Assembly (NCBI RefSeq): GCF_040219635.1
Contig: NZ_JAVJSC010000003.1
Span: forward strand, 506,501 to 570,500
Direction of reading: 5' to 3'
DNA: 64,000 nucleotides
DNA from: Pyruvatibacter sp.
GTDB lineage: Bacteria > Pseudomonadota > Alphaproteobacteria > CGMCC-115125
The number at the start of each line of letters is the position of its first letter. Position 1 is the stretch's first letter. The notes below the pieces were generated by a model. That model was given only the letters and a program-made list of their open reading frames with translations. It was not told the origin of the DNA and searched no databases. This document shows positions 33,744 to 42,209 of this stretch, piece after piece. Made by a program: the position numbers and the translations under genes.

Positions 33744-34499
33744 TTAGGTGGGCAGGAAAATGAAGTTGAACACATACTCAGCCGCCGTAGCTGTCGCCCG
33801 GTGGTGGGCTTCCGGGTCAAACTTCGCCAAGGGCGTCAACTGGCCGTGCAGCATGAAAAACCCTGAAAAGCCCATGTCGGCAATCTTGCCCAGCATGTCT
33901 TCAATCGGTTCGCCGGTGTGTGATTCTTCAAGTTCAATCAGCAGGTTGGGTTTTTCGCGCAGCAATGTCTCGCGCGCGCCCGCCAGAACGGCGGCCTCAA
34001 ACCCTTCCACATCAATTTTGATAAACCCGATATTGCGCAGGTCAAACGCATCCAGCGTCTGCGTTTGAACCGCCACCTCACCATGGGGAATAGCCGCCTT
34101 GCGGGCGGACAGCGACCCACCCTGATTGGAGTAGCCTTTGCGCCGCTGCGGCACAAAAAGCCCGGCCTCGCCCGCACTATCAGACAAGCCCACCGCATAG
34201 CTGGTGGCATTTTCAGGCAGCACGGAGTTGAGAATACGCAGCATCTTCGGGTTTGGCTCAAATGCATGGACATGGTTGGCGCTGCGGGCCATCCACCACG
34301 TATAGACGCCGCGATTGGCACCAATATCAATCGCGTCCTTGTTGCGCGCGCACAGATATGGCACCAGCCCGAACTCAGGCTCCCCCTTGCGCAGCTCACG
34401 CGCCACCCGGCGGCGAATATCCAGCGAGGGCGGGATCAGCGCCTGCTTCAGCCGCTCTGAAAACTCGGTGGGTGGCGTCCAGCTACTGGTAGTGGTCAT
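33744..34499 (-). CDS. FkbM family methyltransferase
   Basis: The 251-residue SAM methyltransferase has DAIDIGANRGVYTWWMARSA at about 56-75 (glycine-rich SAM motif), VHAFEPNPKMLRIL and GFIKIDVEGFEAAVLAGARETL at about 158-179, the FkbM signature. Family members O-methylate sugars or secondary metabolites. ATG 34499 overlaps the upstream MFS stop as ATGA, so the two genes are coupled; upstream in-frame residues belong to the MFS overlap. Substrate unknown. Confidence 0.92.
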   Translation of the reverse strand: MTTTSSWTPPTEFSERLKQALIPPSLDIRRRVARELRKGEPEFGLVPYLCARNKDAIDIGANRGVYTWWMARSANHVHAFEPNPKMLRILNSVLPENATSYAVGLSDSAGEAGLFVPQRRKGYSNQGGSLSARKAAIPHGEVAVQTQTLDAFDLRNIGFIKIDVEGFEAAVLAGARETLLREKPNLLIELEESHTGEPIEDMLGKIADMGFSGFFMLHGQLTPLAKFDPEAHHRATATAAEYVFNFIFLPT

Positions 34500-35797
34500 G
34501 CCTGCTGCACCTCGTTCAGCCCCGCAGCCACTATGGCTGCGGCAGCACACATGCAGGCAAATACAGCAATCACCACCCAGGTGCCAGCCAGCGACGCCAC
34601 CACGCCAAAGCCCGCTGCGAGCAGAAGCAGAATGCCAACGGCTGTGTTGGACAGCGCCGTGTAGGACGCCCGCGTATCTTCATTGCCCATATCAACAATA
34701 TGCGTTGAGCGACCAAGACGCACGCCCTTGTAGGCAATCATCAGCACAAAGAGCACTGCCGCCATGGCATAGGCAAGCAGGCTGGCAGGCACCAGGAATG
34801 TGGCACCAACCGCCAGAACAAGCGCGCCGGATCCCATCATTGCTGAATACATCAACACCCGGCGCGACGACGTGTCAGACATTCGCCCCCAGAAATACGA
34901 GCTCAACACCGAAGCCAGCCCGGACGCCACAATGAACGGCCCAAGCTGCCCCAGATCAGTACCGCCGCGCTGAGCCGCGATTGTCACCAGATAGGGTGGT
35001 GCCAACCCGGTCGCGATCAGCAGCCCGCGCGTGGCAATAAACCGCTGCAACTGCTTGTCTGTACGCAACAATGAAAGCTGGCTGATGGCGGTCTCGAACG
35101 CATTGCCGCCACCGCCAGTGGCGCCCGGCTCTTCCGCGAGCGTGGAAAACACAACGGCGGCCAGCATCCAGCAGCCTGCCGCGACAAACAGCGCCGCAGC
35201 CACAACAGAAACAGAGCGCTCCAGCACGCCAAAGCTCAGCGCCAGCCCAAACGCCAGCACCACGGCAGCAGACAGCGTATCGGCTGTGCCCGTGGTTGTG
35301 CCCCGCTTGGCCTTTGACACGGTTTTGCCCAAAACATCCTTGTAGGCAACTGATGCAACAGACCGCGCAAGGGCGAACACGCTGAGGCAGACGATGACAC
35401 CCCACCCCGCAGCGGCACCACTCAGCGTCAGCACCGCAACGCCCATGCCCGCAACACAGACCCCCTGAACGGCAGAGGCGAGAGCCCACGCCCATTTGCG
35501 CACCGGCAAGGAGCGAATGGCCCCGGCCGCAAACAACTGCGGCACCAGCGCACCCGCCTCGCGCAGCGGCACCAGTAAACCGATGAGGAACGCAGGCGCG
35601 CCCACGGCATTCAGCACCCACGCCAGAACGAGCTTGGGGTCTGCCAGCCCGTCACCCGCCTTGGTGGCGGCGAGGCTGATGAGATGCGCCGACACATTTT
35701 CCGGCTGCGCATTGCACGCGCTTTCAGGAATATCGCGACAGACGCGCCCCTCATCGTCACCGAACAGGGCATCATAGGCAGCAGTGTGCAGAGCCAA
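34496..35797 (-). CDS. MFS-like transporter
   Basis: The 433-residue protein has about 11-12 hydrophobic helices and MFS-type loops such as SSYFWGRMSDTSSRRVLMY (G-R-x-SD-x-x-x-R-R in the middle loop). The N-terminal 45 residues are soluble. It is translationally coupled to the FkbM methyltransferase and lies 41 bp after the transglutaminase gene of the ATP-grasp/alpha-E set. It may be the last transport step for the product of that operon; this link is positional only. Confidence 0.82.
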   Translation of the reverse strand: MALHTAAYDALFGDDEGRVCRDIPESACNAQPENVSAHLISLAATKAGDGLADPKLVLAWVLNAVGAPAFLIGLLVPLREAGALVPQLFAAGAIRSLPVRKWAWALASAVQGVCVAGMGVAVLTLSGAAAGWGVIVCLSVFALARSVASVAYKDVLGKTVSKAKRGTTTGTADTLSAAVVLAFGLALSFGVLERSVSVVAAALFVAAGCWMLAAVVFSTLAEEPGATGGGGNAFETAISQLSLLRTDKQLQRFIATRGLLIATGLAPPYLVTIAAQRGGTDLGQLGPFIVASGLASVLSSYFWGRMSDTSSRRVLMYSAMMGSGALVLAVGATFLVPASLLAYAMAAVLFVLMIAYKGVRLGRSTHIVDMGNEDTRASYTALSNTAVGILLLLAAGFGVVASLAGTWVVIAVFACMCAAAAIVAAGLNEVQQA

Positions 35798-35837
35798 GGG
35801 AAGGCACCTCCGGCGTATGGTCTCGATCAGTTTACGA

Positions 35838-36737
35838 CTACGACGTCAGGACGTCCTCAAGCGGTGCAACATCAACGGATACATCAACAGTGTGCGAACC
35901 ACCGCCGGTGATGACGCCCGCGATCGGACTGACATCCGCATAGTCGCGCCCCCAGGCACTGGTTATGTGATCCGTCGAGACAACCAGATTATTGGTTGGA
36001 TCAAGATCAATCCACCCCGGCCCGGGACAATAGACCGAGACCCAGGCGTGGCTTGCATCCGCCCCAATCATCCGCTCTTCGCCCGCGGGTGGGTGGGTCA
36101 GCAAATATCCGCTGACATAACGCACAGGCAGGCCGAGTGACCGCATACAGGCAATCTGCACATGCGCAAGGTCCTGGCAGACACCCGCCTTGAGATCAAA
36201 CGCCTCGTCCACCGGCGTGGTGACGTCGGTGACCGCAGGATCATAACGGAACTCTTCGTGAATGCGCCGTGTCAGATCGAGTGCTGCATCAAAAAACGGC
36301 CGTCCCGGCGTAAACGATTGCAGCGCATAGGACGGCAGATCTCGACTCCACTGGGTGTGCGGACTGTCGAAGCAGTATTGGACCGCGTCATGGGACACAT
36401 CCGTTGGATCATTGGCCAAAAAGCCATGCACCTGTTCCCACGGCATTGTGGAAGCAGGGTCCGGCAGGTCGCGGGTTCGCACTTCAACCTCGCTGACCGC
36501 CAGAATAAGCAGCAGCGTATGGTCGTCCGTCAGGGTGAGATAGCGCACCGGGTTGCCGAAGAAATCCTCACCAACTTCGTTGTGTACCGCCTGGGGAGCC
36601 ACGGACATGGAAAACTGCAGACATGTTTGTGTCTGCGTCTCACGCGGCATCAGATGCACGATCTGTTGCGAAACAGTGACCGGCGACGAGTAGGTGAATG
36701 TTGTGCTGTGCGAGATGCGGTAGCGTTTGGTTATCAT
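35838..36737 (-). CDS. Transglutaminase-like cysteine peptidase family protein
   Basis: The 299-residue protein has an N-terminal beta domain (YRISHSTTFTYSSPVTVSQQ) and a transglutaminase core with the triad C187 (AGVCQDLAH), H230 (ASHAWV) and D246 (DLDPTNN). Bacterial members usually act as peptidases or amidases. It overlaps the fused ATP-grasp/alpha-E gene by ATGA and belongs to a conserved cluster in which ATP-grasp, alpha-E and transglutaminase proteins occur together, predicted to make and process peptide-like tags. No signal peptide, so cytoplasmic. Confidence 0.93.
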   Translation of the reverse strand: MITKRYRISHSTTFTYSSPVTVSQQIVHLMPRETQTQTCLQFSMSVAPQAVHNEVGEDFFGNPVRYLTLTDDHTLLLILAVSEVEVRTRDLPDPASTMPWEQVHGFLANDPTDVSHDAVQYCFDSPHTQWSRDLPSYALQSFTPGRPFFDAALDLTRRIHEEFRYDPAVTDVTTPVDEAFDLKAGVCQDLAHVQIACMRSLGLPVRYVSGYLLTHPPAGEERMIGADASHAWVSVYCPGPGWIDLDPTNNLVVSTDHITSAWGRDYADVSPIAGVITGGGSHTVDVSVDVAPLEDVLTS

Positions 36738-39388
36738 AGCACCCGCCCCGATCCGGATGCCGGCCCCAACGCCTGACCCGGTTCAGGCAACACGGCAGGT
36801 TCAGCCAGTGACAACGAAGCCTGCGCACGCGGCGCAAACGATATGCGCTGCGACGCCGCGTGCGCAAAGTAAATGCGGCTGATCGCGTCAGACAGGTCAT
36901 TGATCTGGCCGTCCATGCGCGTCAGCATGGCGTCAAGCTGATCGCGGTGACCTTTTGAATCAACCGCACACACCTCATCAAGCTGCGCAAGGCGAATGTC
37001 GGCTCCAAGCGCTGTCAGCACACGCTGGTCCTGCGGCAGACCACCGTCATGTGGCGGCTTTGGCAGCCGCGAGACACTGGTTGCCAACGCCTGCACCTGA
37101 TAGGCCAGCGAGCGCGGGTTGGTTTCATCCAGCAGCACCAGGTCAAGCATCGGCGCCAGTTGCGGTGCCGCCAGATAGCGCGTGCGGTAAGTCATGAAGC
37201 TGTCGGCAAGCTCAAGCAGCAATGCCAGCGAGCCGTTGAACGCCGGCTCACCATCCACCACCAGCGTATGCAGCATGGAAATGATCGTCCGCGCGCGCTC
37301 AATGCGCTTGCCCATATCCATGAACAACCAGGCAGGTCCGCGTGTGGAGTTTTCGGCCTGCAGGCCCGCCAGCGCCGCAACCACTGTGAGGTTCTGGTTG
37401 AGGGTGGCAAGCATCGGCGTTGTATCGAAGGCAATGGCGCGCGACAACGGCGGGATCGACGGCGAAAACTCAGTGATGATACGAAACGAGTCCATCGACA
37501 GCCGGTCGCGCACCAGATAAGCCGTACGCTGAACATTCTCGATAGCGCCGGGAAAACTGTTGGTCAACGCACTGTCGGTCAACAGTGCATTCAGCCTTTC
37601 AAGCAGCACTTCAAGCGGACCAGCCCCCTCCTCGGCGTCAATTTCATAATCGGTTCGTGCATGTAGCAGCACCGCCAGCCGCGACAATGCAGCGCTTCCG
37701 CCGGGATAGGCTTCAGGTTCCGCCAGCCGCATGACGCAGGCGCGCAACAGCCGCAGCGTGGCATCCGCCCGCTCCTGATAGCGCCCCAGCCAATACAGAT
37801 TGTCAGCCGCACGACTTGGCATGTCGCCGCCCGCCCGCCGCGACGACACCGCCCGGTCAGCGTTGGGCAGCATGGAGAAAGACGACACCGGCTTGTCGCT
37901 CAGAACCCAGGCATCTTTCGAGCCATCGCCGGACTGCATGGAGATTGCGTGCGGGTCACGCGACGTTGAGAAACGCGCCATACCGCCGGGCATCACCACA
38001 TAGTCGTTGCCGACGGCCGCTACATAGCAGCGCAGTGACACCGGCCGTGCCTTCAATTCATCGTCTTCAAGCACCGGCGATGACGACAACGTGACCAGTT
38101 CCTGCGCCACATAGTCAGCACCGCGAAGCTGCATGGCGCGCAACAGGTGAGAGCGTGCCTCCGCATCAATCTGGCTGCCGGCGGTGCCCGATGCGGCAGG
38201 TGCCATCACCCTGTGCGTGTTGGTGGCTTCACGGATCGCCAGCGTATCCAGATTGGCAACCACGTGCTGGCGGGCGGCGTCATCGCCACACCACCAGGTG
38301 GCAATGTCCGGCAACAGCAGGTCGCTGCCCTCAAAGTGTTTGGCCACTGCCGGCATGAACGCGTGCAGCGCCTGGGTTTCCAGAACGCCGGAGCCAAGCG
38401 CATTGGCAACCACAAGGTTGCCCGCGCGCACGGCACGCACCATGCCCGGCACACCCAGCGCCGAATCGCCGCGCAGCTCCAGCGGATCACAGAACTCGGC
38501 ATCCACGCGCCGCAACACCATGTCCACCCGCTTGAGGCCATCCAGCGTCTTGAGATAGAGCACATCGTCGCGCACCGTCAGGTCGTCGCCTTCAACAAGC
38601 GTCAGCCCCAGATAGCGCGCAAGATAAACATGCTCAAAATAGGTTTCATTGTAGGGGCCAGGCGTCAGCAACACGGCGCGGCCATCGTCGCGGGCCATCA
38701 TCGACATCAGGTTGTCGCGCCAATGGCCAAAGAATGACGCCAGCTTGTGCACCTGCGCCTTTTCAAAAATCTCCGGCAGCGACCGCGACATGATGATGCG
38801 GTTTTCAATCGCATAGCCCGCGCCCGAAGGGGCCTGGGTGCGGTCTGCCAGCACCCACCAGCGCCCATCCGGCCCGCGCGCCAGATCAACCGCATAAAAA
38901 TGCAGGAACGTATCGTTGGGCACCGCAATGCCATGCATCGGACGCAGAAAATGCGGGTTGCCCAGCATCAGGCTGGCGGGCAGCACACCCTCCTTGATGA
39001 GCCGCTGCTCGCCGTACACATCGCGCGCTATTGCATTCAGCAGTCGCGCGCGCTGCTTGAGCCCGGCTTCAATGCCCGTCCATTCCTGCGCGCTGAGCAC
39101 AAGCGGAATGAAATCCAGCCCCCAGGGTCGCCGCAGCCCCTGCGGATCACCGTAGATATTATATGTGATGCCGTTTTCGCGGATCAGCTTGCGGGCCGTA
39201 TCCCATCGCCAGCTACGCATCTGCGGACCAAGCTGCGCCAGCCCGTCGATGATGCCGCGCCAGTGCGGGCGGATCTGGCCGCTGGCGTCCAGCATCTCGT
39301 CCACCGTGCCATCAATTGGATGGTAGCTGCGCAGAAGCTGTGCTGCGTCCTGCACATCTGATGTGGGATTGTTCAAAAATGCCGCCAC
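36734..39388 (-). CDS. Fused circularly permuted ATP-grasp type 2 and alpha-E protein
   Basis: The 884-residue protein joins two domains that are separate genes upstream. Residues about 1-490 form a circularly permuted ATP-grasp amidoligase (GITYNIYGDP, RDVYGEQRLIKEGVLPASLMLG, VDLARGPDGRWWVLADRTQAPSG, LLTPGPYNETYFEHVYLAR, VEGDDLTVRDDVLYLKT, DSALGVPGMVRAV). About 510-835 is an alpha-E domain (SRAADNLYWLGRYQERADATLRLL). Compared with the stand-alone ATP-grasp, the VVKPVGGSGGYG ATP-binding loop region is replaced by an unlike stretch (RVMAPAASGTAGSQ), so activity may be altered. It overlaps the transglutaminase gene. Confidence 0.92.
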   Translation of the reverse strand: MAAFLNNPTSDVQDAAQLLRSYHPIDGTVDEMLDASGQIRPHWRGIIDGLAQLGPQMRSWRWDTARKLIRENGITYNIYGDPQGLRRPWGLDFIPLVLSAQEWTGIEAGLKQRARLLNAIARDVYGEQRLIKEGVLPASLMLGNPHFLRPMHGIAVPNDTFLHFYAVDLARGPDGRWWVLADRTQAPSGAGYAIENRIIMSRSLPEIFEKAQVHKLASFFGHWRDNLMSMMARDDGRAVLLTPGPYNETYFEHVYLARYLGLTLVEGDDLTVRDDVLYLKTLDGLKRVDMVLRRVDAEFCDPLELRGDSALGVPGMVRAVRAGNLVVANALGSGVLETQALHAFMPAVAKHFEGSDLLLPDIATWWCGDDAARQHVVANLDTLAIREATNTHRVMAPAASGTAGSQIDAEARSHLLRAMQLRGADYVAQELVTLSSSPVLEDDELKARPVSLRCYVAAVGNDYVVMPGGMARFSTSRDPHAISMQSGDGSKDAWVLSDKPVSSFSMLPNADRAVSSRRAGGDMPSRAADNLYWLGRYQERADATLRLLRACVMRLAEPEAYPGGSAALSRLAVLLHARTDYEIDAEEGAGPLEVLLERLNALLTDSALTNSFPGAIENVQRTAYLVRDRLSMDSFRIITEFSPSIPPLSRAIAFDTTPMLATLNQNLTVVAALAGLQAENSTRGPAWLFMDMGKRIERARTIISMLHTLVVDGEPAFNGSLALLLELADSFMTYRTRYLAAPQLAPMLDLVLLDETNPRSLAYQVQALATSVSRLPKPPHDGGLPQDQRVLTALGADIRLAQLDEVCAVDSKGHRDQLDAMLTRMDGQINDLSDAISRIYFAHAASQRISFAPRAQASLSLAEPAVLPEPGQALGPASGSGRVL

Positions 39389-39519
39389 GGCAGACTACTT
39401 TCTATGGTTCAGCCCGAAACACAGGCGCGCACCACTCCGGCCAAAAGGCGGGAACGGCACCGGCGCGCAACCCTTATAGATCACTCAACAGTCAAAGGCG
39501 TTGTCTTTTTGGATGCCGG

Positions 39520-40479
39520 TCAGGCCGCTTCGGGGAAGAAACTCAGCGCGAACTCGTCACTGACGCGAATGAGCTCATCCTGAATGGAATCCAGAAACTC
39601 ATGCAGACCCTGCTCCATCACTTCTTCGATGGACTCGTTCTCCAGCGTCTTGATGAGATGCCGTAACTGCTTGCGGGTCTTGGTGCTGGGCGCAACCTGA
39701 TAGGTTGATTCCAACCCCTCAAGCACCTGCACCAGCCGCACCAGGCACGCGCGCACCGAGCGCGCAAAATACTTGTCGAACAGCATGAACGCAGCGACAA
39801 GTGCAGGGGTCATTTCCTGGGGGTGCGCCCGGCGAAACGCATGATACCCCGCCGCCGAACGCAGCAGCGCGTTCCACTGGCTGACATCAAGGCGCGACCC
39901 CACATCTTCAACCGACGGCAGCAGCAGGTGGTATTTCACATCAAGCAGCCGCGTCGTCTGGTCAGCACGCTCCAGTGCCCGACCCACTTCATAAATGTAC
40001 CAGGCCTCATCACGCATAAACGTGCCTTCGGTGATGCCGGTGTGCGTCTGGCACCCCTCCTTCACCATGGCGCAGAACGTTGAGAGTTTGGCTTCATTCA
40101 CATCCGCCCGCCGCTTGCCCGCCACCTTGCCGTGGAACGTGTTGATGTGCGTCCACATCTCGGTGGAAATCAGCGGACGCAGGGCGCGGGCATTTTCCCT
40201 CACGGCCTTGAGTTGCGACACGATGGAATTGGGATTGTTCGTATCCAGCGTATAAAAATGAATGACGGCATCGGTTGTGGCGCTGGTGTCGCTGTGCAGT
40301 TTGGCGAACAGCGCCGTGTCTGAAAAGATTTCCAGCACGGCAGCCCAGTTTTGTTCGCCCAGCGCATTGCGCGAGAAGGTTTCGTTGACGTCCAGCATAC
40401 GCGCAAGATTTTCACACCGCTCGATATAGCGCGCCAGCCAATAGATATTTTCTGCGTGGCGTGAAAGCAGGCTTGTCAT
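39520..40479 (-). CDS. Alpha-E domain protein
   Basis: The 319-residue all-helical protein opens MTSLLSRHAENIYWLARYIE and has the conserved ERCENLARMLDV, EVGRALERADQTTRLLDVKYH and FLLDRxFxRS-like LFDKYFARSVRACLVRL segments typical of the alpha-E family. The family is found almost only beside circularly permuted ATP-grasp and transglutaminase genes and is of unknown biochemistry. It overlaps the ATP-grasp gene by 4 bp (ATGA). A 131-bp gap separates it from the fused paralogue. The homologous domain is repeated in the C-terminal half of that protein. Confidence 0.92.
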   Translation of the reverse strand: MTSLLSRHAENIYWLARYIERCENLARMLDVNETFSRNALGEQNWAAVLEIFSDTALFAKLHSDTSATTDAVIHFYTLDTNNPNSIVSQLKAVRENARALRPLISTEMWTHINTFHGKVAGKRRADVNEAKLSTFCAMVKEGCQTHTGITEGTFMRDEAWYIYEVGRALERADQTTRLLDVKYHLLLPSVEDVGSRLDVSQWNALLRSAAGYHAFRRAHPQEMTPALVAAFMLFDKYFARSVRACLVRLVQVLEGLESTYQVAPSTKTRKQLRHLIKTLENESIEEVMEQGLHEFLDSIQDELIRVSDEFALSFFPEAA

Positions 40480-42032
40480 TCAAGCACCCATGTATCTTTG
40501 GAGCCGCCACCCTGCGACGAGTTCACCACCAGCGACCCTTTTTTGAGCGCAACGCGCGTCAGCCCTCCAGGCAATACCCAGGTGTTCTTGCCGGTGACAG
40601 CAAACGGCCGCAGGTCCACATGTCGCGGCTCAACCCCGCGTGGCATCAACGTCGGGCTGACGGAGAGATTTATCATCGGTTGCGAGATGAAATTATCAGG
40701 GTCGTCCTTGATGAGTTTTCGGGTGCGCGCGATCTCGCGCTTGGAGGCACGTGGCCCGATCACCACCCCATAGCCGCCCGACCCGCCAACGGGCTTGACC
40801 ACCAGGTTCTCAAGATTATCCAGCGTGTATTCAAGGCCCTCAGGCTCGCTGCAGATATACGTATCCACATTATCGAGCGCGGGCTTTTCGCCCAGATAAT
40901 ATTCAATCAGCCGGGGCATGTAGGCATACACCGCCTTGTCGTCGGCAACGCCGGTGCCCACCGCATTGGCCAGCGCCACATTGCCCTTGAGGTAGCTGCG
41001 CATGATGCCGGGCACACCCAGCGCGCTTTCGGGGTTGAAGGTTTCGGGGTCAAGAAAATCATCGTCGATGCGACGATAGATGACGTGAACCGGCTCAAGG
41101 CCCTTGATTGTCTGCATAAAGACTTTGTCATCACGCACCACGAGATCGCGGCCTTCAACCAGCGGCACCCCCATCTCGCGGCTTAAAAATACGTGCTCGA
41201 AAAACGCCGAGTTATAAACGCCCGGCGTCAGCACCACCACCTGCGGGTCGCGCACATTGGCGGGCGCCACCTCGGCCAGCTTTTCGTGCAGCATCTGCCC
41301 GTAGTTGGAGACATGCCGCAGACCAATGTTGCGCATCAGGTCGGGAAACGCCCGCTGCATCAAATGGCGGTTCTCGATCACATACGAAACACCTGACGGC
41401 GTGCGCGCATTGTCTTCAAGCACGCGAAAATCGCCCTGGCCATCGCGCACCAGATCGACGCCGCAAATATGCGCGTAAGTGCCGTAGGGCAGATCCACAC
41501 CCTTCATTACGTCGCGGAAGTTCTCGTTGCCTTCCACCAATGACGCGGGCACCACACCGTCCTTGATGCAACGCTGCTCATGATAAATGTCATGCAGGAA
41601 CTTGTTGATGGTTTTGACGCGCTGCTGCACGCCGGTTTCAACTTTCGCCCAGTCCCCTTTTGAGATGACGCGCGGAATGATGTCGAACGGCAACACCCGG
41701 TCGATCACATTTTTTTTCGTATAGACCGTGAACGTAATGCCTGAATTGAAAAGCTCGCGCTCTGCTTCGCGCGCCCGCCTGCGCAGTTCGCGCATGTCCA
41801 GCGGATCCAGCAGTTTTCGGACCGGCGTTGCAAACCTGGCCGGCTCATCAACCGCGCCGGTCAATTCGCAGTAAAAATCGCCCGCATCGTAATCCGCCAT
41901 CAGGCTGGGCACGTCGGGAGCCGCCACGGCACCGCTCCGGGGGCGCGGCGAGGCAGATGGCTTTTTCTTCTGTCCTGTCTTTGTCACGGCAGTATTCCTA
42001 GCATCTTCGCCAGCGAGTTTCAATTTTTGCAT
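40476..42032 (-). CDS. Circularly permuted ATP-grasp type 2 protein
   Basis: The 518-residue protein has a basic leader of about 35 residues, then FNSGITFTVYTKKNVIDRVLPFDIIPRVI, LHDIYHEQRCIKDGVVPASLV, VDLVRDGQGDFRVLEDNARTPSGVSYVIENR, VLTPGVYNSAFFEHVFLSREMGVPLVEGRDL, and a complete LVVKPVGGSGGYGVVIGPRAS ATP loop at about 405. These are the CP_ATPgrasp_2 motifs, predicted to form peptide bonds. It is the first gene of the four-gene unit with alpha-E, the fused paralogue and the transglutaminase, and its intact ATP loop suggests it is the active ligase. Confidence 0.93.
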   Translation of the reverse strand: MQKLKLAGEDARNTAVTKTGQKKKPSASPRPRSGAVAAPDVPSLMADYDAGDFYCELTGAVDEPARFATPVRKLLDPLDMRELRRRAREAERELFNSGITFTVYTKKNVIDRVLPFDIIPRVISKGDWAKVETGVQQRVKTINKFLHDIYHEQRCIKDGVVPASLVEGNENFRDVMKGVDLPYGTYAHICGVDLVRDGQGDFRVLEDNARTPSGVSYVIENRHLMQRAFPDLMRNIGLRHVSNYGQMLHEKLAEVAPANVRDPQVVVLTPGVYNSAFFEHVFLSREMGVPLVEGRDLVVRDDKVFMQTIKGLEPVHVIYRRIDDDFLDPETFNPESALGVPGIMRSYLKGNVALANAVGTGVADDKAVYAYMPRLIEYYLGEKPALDNVDTYICSEPEGLEYTLDNLENLVVKPVGGSGGYGVVIGPRASKREIARTRKLIKDDPDNFISQPMINLSVSPTLMPRGVEPRHVDLRPFAVTGKNTWVLPGGLTRVALKKGSLVVNSSQGGGSKDTWVLE

Positions 42033-42209
42033 GTTTGGTGGGCAGAATAGGGGACGCGGAAGGTTTGCACATTTTTTGGGCGAACGGGCGCGCCGCTGTT
42101 TATTCTTGCATCCGCCACAAACGCGGAGTTAGGCTACGCAATAACAGGCGCGATCAACGCGCTCGGCAGACTGAAAGACCGCCACACACCCCTTGGGAGG
42201 GACCCCACC

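Noticed and set aside
34496..42032. Non-ribosomal peptide or lanthipeptide cluster
   Set aside because: There are no adenylation, condensation or carrier domains and no precursor peptide; the ATP-grasp/alpha-E/transglutaminase set is a different system.
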